64,000 bases of DNA from Zopfochytrium polystomum (Eukaryota > Chytridiomycota > Chytridiomycetes > Chytridiales > Chytridiaceae), in contig JAIVFJ010000061.1 in assembly GCA_025765615.1 (NCBI GenBank), forward strand, positions 124,001 to 188,000, given 5' to 3'. Under the pieces are notes generated by a model, which did no database searches, was not told the origin of the DNA, and saw only the letters and a list, made by a program, of their open reading frames with translations. Made by a program: the position numbers and the translations under genes. This document shows, one piece after another, positions 1 to 9,860 of the stretch. Positions within the stretch are counted from its first letter, which is position 1; each line of letters begins with the position of its first letter.

Positions 1-754
1 GAAGCAACAAGGAGACTTGCCTTCGTCATGTCAATATCGTACCGCGTAGTTCGACGCGCTCCGTCCTCCCGGGGTTCGCTTTCGATGGTGATTGCCTGCG
101 CAGGGCAGATCGCCTCGCAGAGCTTGCACGAGATGCACCGCTCCTCACCTAATCCGCAAGAGTTGGCCAAGTGGTCACACCCGCGGGATCTACACGCTCA
201 TCCGAAAGAGAGAAGAAACGCACCGGTCGGGTATCTTCGGAGGGCGTGCTCTCCGCGGAAACGCGGACTGAGCGGGCCCTTTTCGAACGGGTACATGATG
301 GTGTAGGGCGTCTTGAACAGGTTTTCCAGCACGACCCACATCGTCCGCGCGATCTCCGTCATGAACATTTCCTCCGCGGCGCGATCCAGGACCTTCTGCT
401 TCGGCTCGTTCTCGGCTTCATACTTTTGGTTCATTTTGCGCTGGGCGATCACATTCTCGGTCCATCGCACCGTCGGGTTGACGTAAGGTCGGACTTGCTG
501 GATGGCGGCTGAGGGTTCGGAGTGGGATCGTGGTTAGATTCGAAAGGGGAAAAAAAGGCCAATGCCATCCAATCGCTCAGGATAGATAAGGCGGCGGCCA
601 AAGACATGGAGGGAGGTTATGGAGTGGGTTGATGGGGATTGACTGGAGTGCCGGAAGGGGGCGGCGAGGGGACGGGGAGGTGTGCGGGGTCGAGCGATTT
701 ACTTAGTGACGATGCCGGGGACCGACGGGGGAGGATGGCGATTGGGCGGAACAT
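1..754 (-). CDS. NDUFS8: NADH:ubiquinone oxidoreductase 23-kDa iron-sulfur subunit (complex I), partial
   Basis: This is the mitochondrial complex I subunit that carries two 4Fe-4S clusters and passes electrons towards ubiquinone. Exon 1 (754-703) encodes an Arg/Ser-rich presequence starting [11 protein letters not shown], as expected for matrix import. Exon 2 (508-224) encodes the helical arm and the family signature [20 protein letters not shown]. Exon 3 (148 down to about 11) holds the first cluster motif, [18 protein letters not shown], followed by [12 protein letters not shown]. Introns 509-702 and 149-223 keep the frame (phases 1 and 1). Exon 3 ends at AAG followed by GCAAGT, which reads as a GC-AG intron donor. 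The second cluster motif, which should follow MTK, lies beyond the window edge. The identification is secure; only the 3' part is missing. Confidence 0.93.
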
Positions 755-784
755 ATGGGCAAGACGTCCACACGCTTCCTTGCT

Positions 785-824
<40 letters not shown>

Positions 825-1040
825 GTTTCCTTGTTTGTTTTCGTTTTCCATTTCCTTTTTCTCCAACTGCGTTCTCCCACCCGCCAAAACTTGAAACCAA
901 CGTAGCAATGCCCAAAGTTCGAGCTGAGCACACGAGATACTCGTGTGGTTTTGCTCGTATTAAATATGGAGACTGTTTGAGTAGCAGTGAAAACATCTTT
1001 AACAGCAGTGCAAAGGGTTGAACTGCGGCGATAGGATCTA
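755..1040. other. Spacer between NDUFS8 and NAD kinase with a poly(T) tract
   Basis: The two genes run in the same direction here, so this stretch holds the 5' region of NDUFS8 and the 3' end of the NAD kinase transcript. A run of about 37 T (787-823) lies just upstream of the NDUFS8 start. Short frames through the poly(T) are compositional. I see no other feature. Confidence 0.6.
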
Positions 1041-2620
1041 TTATGTAGCTGAGGACGCAATATCGTGAACCGGCTTCTGGCGCTTTCGGGTATTCCTGCG
1101 CAAAGTGTAAAGCAATTACGATTACATCAATGGTTGGCCGGGATTCCTGGATCTCACCACCCCAGCGATTCTACGAGAGACCGGAACCAATCTGTTCGTA
1201 CCACCTGTCAGCTTGTGTCGATTTTGCGCTGGCGATTACCTCTCGACGAGTCCTCTCTGCACACCGTCATTACTGGGTATGGAGACGATTTGACTACAAC
1301 AAAATCGCCAGCATCCAACTGAACTCGACTGCGACCGTCCAAAGACACCTTGGACCCAGCAGTGAGTTGAAGCCACTCTCTCGCAATATTACTAAGAGAC
1401 TCACCCATGCCATGCTTCGTGTCTCATCTGAAACGCGGACATGCAGTTCCAAGCCCCCAGGAAGGACCATGGGGCGCGCGGTTAGTGAGTGTGGGCAAAT
1501 TGGAGTCACTTCGCCAGCAAGATTAGCTGGTGGCGGTGCGAAATACAGAATACTTACCCAGCATTGACGCCTTGTCAGGGTGAACAAGAGAGCCCCCCCG
1601 CACTCAGAGAGTAGGCTGTACTGCCCGTGGGAGTGCCGACAACAACTCCGTCGGCCAAAACGTCGGCAGCGTGGGCATCCCCTACACTTCGCTGGTTGTC
1701 AGACAGACTCGACGCACCCTTAAACCGCTTAACTAGAGCTCCAACGCTAACACGGTAGGATTCGCTCCCCTGTCGACCACCAACTAATAGGTACAGCAAT
1801 AAGGAGCTCGTTTCCCGCAAAGTGTAAACGATCACCTACGTCGTTCAAGATGTGGGTCGTGAAACTTGGAACAATCATATCATCATTCCCCAAAGGCTTT
1901 TCCGGAGGGATAGACTTTGAGAAAACTGACGCCTCCAGTCGATTTCGAAGATTAATGTTGTGTGGAACACCCCTGAGTATGTCATCCAGCACCGACTGGT
2001 ACGAGTCGAACTCAAAAACGGTGAGAAAACCGAGAGACCCCATGTAAAAGGGTACTATAGGAGGAGGGTGGCAATTCTAGTTGGGAAGGTTAAACGACAA
2101 ACAGAAACAAAAGGGGAACTGAAAGTAACCTGGAAGAGATGAGTGCTGTATAGGACTGTGCCATCACCTCCCACAGTGACCACTAGATCAATCTCGTTCG
2201 CAAACGTGGTGCAGAGCTGATTGTCCCAATATGCGATCTCTCCAGAAGTCTCGGCAAGCCGTTCTTTTTTCCGACTTAACATCCCGCCACCGTACTCCAG
2301 ATGCTCTGGAATTCCGGGCGCACCCTGAAGTTCCTGTCCAACGAGAACGTTCACTTTTTTCTCAAGCCAGAGATAGGATGCAAGTTCGGCCGAAAGCTCA
2401 ATAACTTCAGGATGAGGCCGAGTTACAATTAACACAGTGGAAATTCCGTTGAAAGAGATGGGCGTCGCGGCCAACCGGCTCAAAGCCGACAGCAACCTGG
2501 GGTTTCGCTGTCGTTTCAGTGCCTGTCCCTGCATTGCTAATTTTCGCATTCTTACTTGACTGACTCCGAGGCCGGACCCGCTCGATCAGTCTTGAAGCTT
2601 CCCGCGGACATTGAGCTCAT
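1041..2620 (-). CDS. NADK: NAD kinase (ATP-NAD kinase family), multi-exon, with one homopolymer frameshift
   Basis: NAD kinase phosphorylates NAD to NADP. The GGDGT nucleotide-binding motif lies at about 2160 and the family signature GTPTGSTAYSLSAGG at about 1600-1650; PPIVPFYMGSLGFLT, LVVDRGANPT and TPICPHSLTARPMVLP are also present. Placed introns are 2077-2129, 1784-1839, 1687-1733 and 1509-1557, plus one after SMAW; two more near the C-terminus give the tail NTRKRQKPV and a stop at 1041-1043. The junction before the WYEQIG segment is ambiguous. The N-terminus is also uncertain: ATG 2620 with a 58-bp intron is phase-consistent, and an ATG near 2549 without it is the alternative. After SAGG the frame must change inside seven C (1593-1599) to read the expected SLVHPDK. 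This looks like a one-base insertion, either a sequencing error or a real lesion. Confidence 0.88.
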
Positions 2621-3355
2621 TCCTCTCCTTTGACTTGCCCAAGGATGACGCGATGCAGTCGTGATGCAATGGCGCAGAGGACCGTTCTGACGCGCAATGG
2701 GCCGGATGCCCTTCATGGGTGGTCCCGGGCTAACAGGCGGGGGGAAGATCAACGATGCTAACGGCGCTGCAGCCGTTCGCATCAGAAGCGTGTGCGCATA
2801 TTTTGCAGTCGCGTGATGATGAAGCACAAAGCGTGTGGTCGCGGACGGGGGCTGCAACGTAGCTCTGGTGCAAGTTTGTGCCCGCATGACCTTTACGAAA
2901 TGGCCCATTCCTTGTCAAATACAACGGACCAGCTTGTGATTGGAGCCCTCATTGGCCAACCTCCAACCCAGCGCCGTCTCAGATACGGCGGTATCAAAGA
3001 GTCGACTAGCACCGAGGGCCACGCCGTGCAAACAGCCCTATCCAGTAGCCCGTTCAACATGTTGCGAGTGTCCAAATGACAGGGAGCCCTTGCAACTTAC
3101 GCGAATAATCAACAGACGAGGTCTCCTTAGCCCTTCGTTTTTTCGCACTAACTGTGCCCCGATCGTTAAGAGCGCAAGGACGCTGCAGTCCATCATAAGA
3201 GCGCCACAAATCTTTTGTCATGTTCGTTGGCTCTCAATGTTTGGTGAAAGGTGGCCGTTGGAGTTCCAAACGCCACCAAAAGCAAAGCACCGCCGCTGTC
3301 CTGGACAAGTTTGTTCGATCGGTTGACTTGTTTCTCTGCTTTGCCACAAAGAAAG
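2621..3355. other. Divergent spacer between NAD kinase and SKA3-like gene
   Basis: The genes on both sides are transcribed away from this 0.7-kb stretch, so it should hold both promoters. Short frames exist on both strands, but none matches a family I recognise. I found no clear TATA box or repeat. Confidence 0.5.
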
Positions 3356-4634
3356 ATGTTGCCAGGATCAACCCTCAACGAGCTGTTTGACGGCCTCCTC
3401 AACAGGGCCCGAAGCATCGACACCGACGTTAAGGAAATCATGTAGGAGCTTGCAACTCGCCTGCTTCGCTTCGCTCTCAAAATCATAACCACCGAATGAA
3501 AGATCCAACCTTTCGAGCGGAGCGGCACCATTGTCCACGTCCGCGCGACGGGAGTTTCTTGAAAAATCGATGGAGCGGTGCGCAGCGATCGACAACACGC
3601 TGGCGTCGATCGAGAAGCGAATCGTACCGTGGGTGTTCGCGGAGACGATGAGGAGCTTGACGAAAGAGGCTCGCGAGGTTGGTGGAGGTCAAGGTTTTGG
3701 TTTGCTGCTCTCAGGACCCACCACTTGACACTTTCCCACTTCCCGAACTCAAGCTTCGTCAGTCTGCTTGCAAGTATCAGGACTACCTACAGAAATATGG
3801 CTATGTGCCTGGTAAAAGCAGTTTCAGGACACTCGTCAAGCTAAAGAGATACTGGATTTAGAACGTGTTCAGGTTGTTCAAAACTCGGAAGCTGCTCGCG
3901 ATGAAAGCCAGGATATTGAACGGGAGAATTCACCTGTCTCCGCCCAAAGCTCTGCTCCCGGAGAAGCTGTGCACCGAGCAGCAAGCGCACCTGCTGTGAA
4001 CGACATTTTGACTCGGAATGACTTCGACGACGACCCTCCCAGTCCAACGCTGGAGAGCCTCGGCATTTCTTCTTTCGGAATGGGCATACTTGAGGGTATT
4101 CCGTCGCTGGATGCAGATAACCAATTGATTTTACTAATTTATTTCTACTGCGCAGGCGCCCAGCCGGACTCGGACGACGGACGAAGCACGCTCACACCAC
4201 TGTCAACTCGCTCGATGTTTGCGCGCAAAAGCGTCGTTTCAACAAGTTCAACGGGGGAGCCATCCCCGGCCGTGCCTGAAATTACTAAAACGCCAAGTCA
4301 ACCGATGAGTAGGGGAGCGGACCCCAACAGCATGTTTGGTGGTTATGTGGCGGACATCACGGAAGCCGAATACCACCAGTTGCCCGAATATCTTACGGCT
4401 CAGTTATCTTTCGATTATTTAAATGAGGCTGTTGCGGGTATGACGGCAGAATTCAACTTTTTCAAGTTCATCGGGTTTTGTTGAGCTAAATTGGCAGAGA
4501 TAAACGAGCTTGTGACCGATAAGCGTTTTATGAGCCGCAAAACCGCAAGAACAAATGAGCTTTCTTTGGAAGAATTGTCTAATAGCGGAATAGGTTTGTC
4601 TAAACGCGCTCTATATTTTCGTTTACAACACTAA
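3356..4634 (+). CDS. SKA3: SKA3-like kinetochore protein (spindle and kinetochore-associated complex subunit 3)
   Basis: The SKA complex couples kinetochores to microtubules in mitosis. Six exons can be joined in frame: 3356-3441, 3503-3677, 3715-3811, 3862-4095, 4156-4437 and 4498-4634. Features shared with animal SKA3, in the same order, are an N-terminal heptad-like helical region beginning LNELFDGLLNRARSIDTDVK; then YLQKYGYVPG, matching the vertebrate FQKYGYSP; then a mid-protein SPTLESLGIS, matching TPKLEHFGIS; and a Ser/Thr/Pro-rich stretch with several SP and TP sites (possible CDK sites) leading into LPEYLTAQLSFDYLNEAV. The C-terminus is basic. At about 320 residues it is shorter than human SKA3 (412). 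The intron at 3678-3714 is only 37 bp. The call rests on motif order, not on overall identity. Confidence 0.72.
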
Positions 4635-5241
4635 GTGGGTTCATCGCCATCCCAACTGTCTTGAAGGCCAAGATAATGTCAAACCAGTTGTCGTCGCTCT
4701 TTTGCAGCTTGGAAGATTTCGACGGGACGACAACAAAAACGGCCTTTTCCATCTCAGCTGCTAGTTGGGCCAACTGTGGAGTGCGGAGTTTCGCGCAGAA
4801 AAAGGAAGATGTTGATCACGGACGGGTTTTGGCTGAAGACACTGTTCCAGTCTTTGTATGGCGTGTGAAAGAGACGTTCTGGGCAGCATTTCCAAATTGC
4901 CGCTCATCCCTGCGCTTTTTTTCGTAAAAGTTTCCCCGATTTTTCTAGCTCGGTCGTCTTTTGACGTCACCGAATCGCGGTCTGGCGCCTCAAAGTCGTA
5001 GAGCGTCTCGGACGATGCGCCTCTGAGCACCTGATCGTCCTCGCAACGCAACCACGACAGTATTTCTGCGGTTGATCGCTTTTTTCGGGTTGGAGAGTGG
5101 AAAAGCCTTGGACGGGTGGGGAGCGGGGTTGGGGGAGGTCAGGTTGCGCGCTTGCCAAATTACTCTGCTAGCAAGGCACGGCAACGAGCAAGCACTCCCA
5201 GTGTCGCACTCGCACTCACCAGGTTTGCTGCTCGTCGTCAT
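4600..5241 (-). CDS. Unrecognised small protein gene
   Basis: The minus strand reads like a short spliced gene. A start at 5241 (MTTSSKP) is followed at once by a strong donor, GTGAGT. An acceptor near 5072 continues in frame as EILSWLRCEDDQVLRGASSE. Further down is a charged helical segment FYEKKRRDERQFG, which needs a frame change or a small intron near 4940. The last exon carries LAQLAAEMEKAVFVVVP and DDNWFDIILAFKTVGMA, with a stop at 4600-4602. I do not recognise the family. The 3' end converges on the SKA3-like gene and would overlap its last codons by about 35 bp. Exon joins are tentative; I am more confident that the strand is coding than of the exact model. Confidence 0.4.
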
Positions 5242-6026
5242 CGTCGTCTTCGCCGCCGCCGCAGCCGTTGTTATTGTTGTTGTTATTGATTTGGGACAGT
5301 CGAGGGGGGGCGGTCACCTTGCCTCGTGGCTGGTGCCGGCGGACTTTTGTCCACCTTGTTCATTCGCAGTACTATCGTCCCCTTTGGATTTGCCGTGGGT
5401 CGCCGCCGTATTCTGTCGCCGCCGCCCTCCCCTTGAACTGGGAGCTTTGATTTGCAATCAGCGGGAGGAAACAGCGAGGGTTGGGCTGCTACACTTGAAA
5501 TCGCAAAGTTGCCGAGGAGATAACAAATACGGAGGCAATTCTAAAACAATTCGGTCCTCCGCTAAAACAAAAAGCAAAGAAAACAAAAAAAGCAGGAAAA
5601 ACAAAAAGAAAAAAAGGTTCGCGTCTTTTTTTTTTTTTTTTTTTCTTTTCTTTTTTTCTTGGGCAGCGACCGGAGGAGTGCTGAGAGGAGCAGCACCAAC
5701 AGAAGGAGGGGGTGGGTCGGTCGAGACTCACACACGGCAACGGTATGCAAGTTTATAGTAGAATAAGTTCCGCCGCGCTACACGGCTCACATTTTCAGCG
5801 CAACCATGCATCATTCGGATCATTGAGTTCTTGAGGTCGGTGGTGGTGGTGGTGGTGGTGGTGGTGGTGGTGCACGAGAGTTGACAGTTTTTTTACTTGC
5901 TTTTTGGGCCTGGCGGCGCAGTCAGTTGTTTGGAAAAGATGATGGGCCTTTTTTCTCAATTTTAAAAGCAATGTCAACGTGGACATACAAAAAGAAAGAA
6001 AAAAAGAAGTAAAAAGCCGCAGGCGC

Positions 6027-6090
<64 letters not shown>

Positions 6091-6164
6091 CTGCGTCTCT
6101 GTGTGTGTGTGTGTGTAGCGCGAAACAGCAGGAAAAACAAAGCAAACGAGAGAGAGACAGAGAG
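5242..6164. repeat. Low-complexity upstream region of the DDHD gene
   Basis: This stretch holds A-rich and T-rich runs (about 5570-5660), a (GGT)n tract at 5839-5872, a (GA)n tract at 6029-6088 and a short (GT)n at about 6100-6114. Polyhistidine, poly-Ser/Leu and Arg-Glu frames through it are by-products of these repeats. It is the 5' flank or 5' UTR of the gene that starts at 6165. Confidence 0.75.
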
Positions 6165-9100
6165 ATGGCTGAACCTCCCGAGGCTGCGATCCGGTAAGCC
6201 CACTAACCTTAATGGCAGACCACCCACTACCCTACCTTCCCCGCCTCCCCCCCCCCAACCCCTTCACCCCGGCGGCCTACCGTCTTCTTCTTCCCCAGCT
6301 TTTCGCTTCTTCTTTCTTACACACGCAACTCTTTGCCCCAAATCCCTCCTCCTCCGATTTTCTTTTTGGGATTCCCAAAGCTGGTTCCACGCGACAGATG
6401 TTCCGAAGCACGACACTACCCCCGTTCAGATCCGTTGCACCGGTGCCAGAAGGAACGAAGCCCGCGAAAACTCCATCCACCTGGTGAGAGCCACCCCGGA
6501 CGCCTCTCAAAAATCGCATTGACGGCGGACTCCGTCGGGCTGACGCGAGGCTGATCTTGATCGCCTTGTTTGATCGCGCAGGGTGCACTTCTCCAACCGC
6601 GACAATGCGCTGATCGAGGCGGCGTGGCAAGCGCTTGTTCGACGCAAGGAAGGCCTCACCGCATCGGAGGTCCCCGGAGATGCATCGGACAAGGTCTTGG
6701 TCGGCGAGGATCAGCTGTACGAAGTCGATGTCATGAAGAAGGAAATCAGCCCCGGTGAGCGAGGGCGAGTGCGGAACTCGTGCCCTGAAGGAATTTCACT
6801 GACGGAGACTGTATGAAAGTGTATTGGTACGGTCCCACATTCGACATTCGCAGGGGAACCTGGTTCACGTCCACTGATGGATACAAGTACATACCATGCG
6901 ACGACAATTGTAAGGGCTTTGACCAAAAAGTTGATCGCGTCTGACCTTTTTCGTGAAAAAGTATCGAAGCAACTCGAAAATGGATACCGGTACGGGGAGA
7001 GTAACAACGGAGATGAAGGGTGGCATTTCTGAATGTTCCGTGCAGGAAGATACGGCCGTGGGGTGATTACACTCCCTCATCAAGCGTGGCCACACACTTG
7101 TCTTCTTCGGATAAGTTACCAACAGAACCGTCTGACACGACCACAAAGCCCGCGGCTTACTACAAGCCCGAACAGGTGTGCTTGTCGCTTGTCCCAATTT
7201 CAAAAGCGAAAGCTGATCACCACCAAGAAATGGGCACTGTTCGGCCCTTACATGAACAACTATGTGGTTTTTAGCGGGAAATACAGCGGATGGATGCTGT
7301 CAGACCAACTTTCATCTAAAGTGGCTCGAGCCGTCATGGCCCAAATTACACGCGGCGAAAACCAGGGAGGCACTCGAATCGTGCGAGGATGGACTGAGGT
7401 GGAGAACTTGAAGAAGGGAAAGGTACCGCCAAAGGACGTAAAGGACAAGAAAAAACCGGCAGCAGGTCTTGACTTTGGTGGTGCGGCCATGTCCGCCATG
7501 AGTGGCGCAGAAGCTTCCTTTGGCATGCCGGCAGGAGCTCTCAACGCCGACCAGCTGCAGTCAAGTAACAGTCAGCCCGACATTGAGGAAATTCCGGAAA
7601 ACAGCGAGGAAGAGCGCCAAATAAACCACCTGATTCTAGTTATCCACGGGTAAGCTAAAGTTTGATCCTTGGAGAAAACTAACCCCATTGAAGAATTGGG
7701 CAAAAACTTGGAGAGAGGCTGGAGACTGTCAACTTCGTTCAAGGTTCGTTCATTTTCTCAGAATCGTTTAACGCCTCAATACACATTGCTGTCCCCTCCA
7801 GATTGCGCCGAGCTGCGTCGAGCGATACGATCCGCGGCGCGTCTTGTCACATCGAATACAAAGGATCCATCAAAGGCGTCACTGTTGAAGAAACTGAGTG
7901 CTGCGAATGCCGACCATGGTGGTGTTCAAGTACTGCCTGTTCAGTGGCGCCATAAAATCGACTTTGGAAAAAAGAAAGAGACGAAAAAGGGGGATGGCGC
8001 TGATGCAAAAAAAGACGACGAGGCTAACCGAGCTGACGACGAGCTGAACCTTGAAGACATCACCTTGGACGGAGTGCCTAGCATCCGAATGCTTGTGTCC
8101 GACGTCGTCCTCGATGGTTCGAGGCTCTTTAGCACAAAGTGATGCCCTTCTGACAAATTTCCCCCAGTCCTTCTGTACATGACACCCCAGTACCGGCAAG
8201 AAATGGTGAATCACGTCATCGACGAGCTGAACCGCATATACGCGACATACATGGCTCGGAACCCCAAGTTTTCAGGCAAAGTCTCGATATACGGGCATAG
8301 TCTTGGGTCCCTGCTGTCATTTGACATCCTGTGCCACCAGCCGTGCGAGGATGGCACCAAAGCTGCTCCCTCGCCATTTCTGATGCGGGCAAAGCAGGCG
8401 AGCGAAGTAGATTTGAGCGATATACTGCGCGGAGCAATGTCTGAAAAGCGCGACCGACGTTGGAGTGGATTAATGGAACGGAGTGACATCCAGTACAACA
8501 AGTTAAACTTCAAAGTCGACAATCTGTTCGGTTTGTTTTCTTTTCCAAACCAACTTCAATCTAACGAGCAAGGTGGGCAGCTGTCGGATCCCCTGTCGGC
8601 TTGTTCCTGTTGCTGAAAGGAAATAAGTTGAGGGGAAGGCTGCCTCACCAACCATTGGAACCGGGGTTCTCTCGCCCTGCTGTGAACGCGCTATACAACA
8701 TCTTCCATCCACACGGTAGACATCTTGATTATAAAAAAGGTGCCCCCAATCGTTTTAACTCGTTTGCCCATCGAACGGCAGATCCCGTCGCGTACCGTTT
8801 CGAGCCGCTCGTGTCCAAAAAGTTTGCCACAGAAAAACCGGTAACCCTGCAGTACACGAAAGGCGGTCTTCGAGGCACGTTCGTCGGCATCGCAGACCTC
8901 AGCTCCGACCTCGTCGATCGGGGGCGCAACATGTTTTCGGGATTTTTCTCGGGCGCCGGCCAGCTCGTCGGGATGGCGACCGGTTTCGGCAAACCGGCAG
9001 CGCCCGCGCAATCCTCCTCCTCCTCCTCCTCATCCTCATCCTCGTCCTCATCCTCCTCCTCGTCGTCGTTATCATTGTCAAACGCGCCGTCCGCAACATC

Positions 9101-9584
9101 CTCCACCGCCGACTTTGGCCCGTCGCAGCCTATACCAATACCCAACGCGCCGCCGGGCGCGGGCTCCGAGTCGAGCTCGCCGGCGCGGTCGGCCACGCTG
9201 ACGTCGCCCTCGTCCGCACCGCCGCCGGGCGGCTTGGCGCCGCCGCCGCCGTCGCCGGGCAACGCGTTCGCCGTGTCTCCTCCAGACCGACCCGCTCTGC
9301 GCCAAAAGCTGTCCGAGGCTAGCTTGTCGGGCGAGCAGGGCGGCGGGGACGCGGCGGGGGCTGCTGCTGCTGCGACGGCGGCGGCGGCCAAGCCGGTGAC
9401 CCCGACGCCGGACGGGCCCGTCGAGGAGGACGACATCCTGCTGCTGAACCCGAACGGGCGGCTAGATTACGTGCTTCAGGAAGGGGTGCTGGAGAATCCG
9501 TACCTCTCCAGCTTAAGCAGCCACATGACGTACTGGCCGGACCAAGACGTGGCGGCGTTTATTCTTAAAGAGCTCTATAAATAA
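6165..9584 (+). CDS. DDHD-domain phospholipase A1 (intracellular PA-PLA1 family)
   Basis: This family hydrolyses phosphatidic acid and related lipids on organelle membranes. The first exon (6165-6193) gives MAEPPEAAIR. WFHATDVPK and HFSNRDNALIEAAW form the N-terminal conserved region, followed by VYWYGPTFDIRRGTWF, KWALFGPYMN and LVIHGIGQKLGERLE. The lipase motif GHSLG lies at about 8294-8308, and YNIFHPHDPVAYRFEPL spans the junction near 8716-8810. The C-terminal NGRLDYVLQEG ... ILKELYK is the end of the DDHD domain, with a stop at 9582-9584. About ten introns were placed by phase; one (7172-7202 or 7172-7208) is very short. Between 9010 and 9430 is a low-complexity Ser/Ala/Pro insertion encoded by TCC/TCG repeats. 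The first coding block needs a one-base frame correction in five C (6419-6423). Confidence 0.9.
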
Positions 9585-9860
9585 AAAACACAGAGAAACA
9601 AGCATTAAAAAAAAAAAAAAAAAAAAAAAAAGACGACAATCGCTATGTGGCATCCCAGCTTTCTTTTTAATTAGCTATTGCCCAAACGCTCGCGAGGAAT
9701 CACCAAAACCAGGCGCCCGGGCCCCTCTCTTCTCGCCAAAAGGGGGTTTTCGAAGATATGGCTTTTCCGAGACTATCTCGTGCTCGAAGAATAATGCGTA
9801 TTTTTATTTTTTTATTTTTTATTTTTTTGTTGGAGTACAGTTGGACAAAGTCGGCAGACA
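9585..9860. other. Convergent spacer between DDHD phospholipase and RPT5
   Basis: Both genes end here. A poly(A) tract at about 9607-9631 follows the phospholipase stop closely. A/T-rich runs at 9800-9840 lie downstream of the RPT5 stop. I see no further gene. Confidence 0.6.

Noticed and set aside
2055..2549. NAD kinase starting at MRKLAMQGQ (about 2549)
   Set aside because: Kept as an alternative only; the upstream ATG 2620 with a GTAAGA donor and 58-bp intron joins in phase and avoids an unusual N-terminus.
5072..6227. Frames on both strands encoding polyhistidine, polyserine-leucine and Arg-Glu repeats
   Set aside because: They follow the (GGT)n, (GA)n and T-run repeats; no conserved motif.
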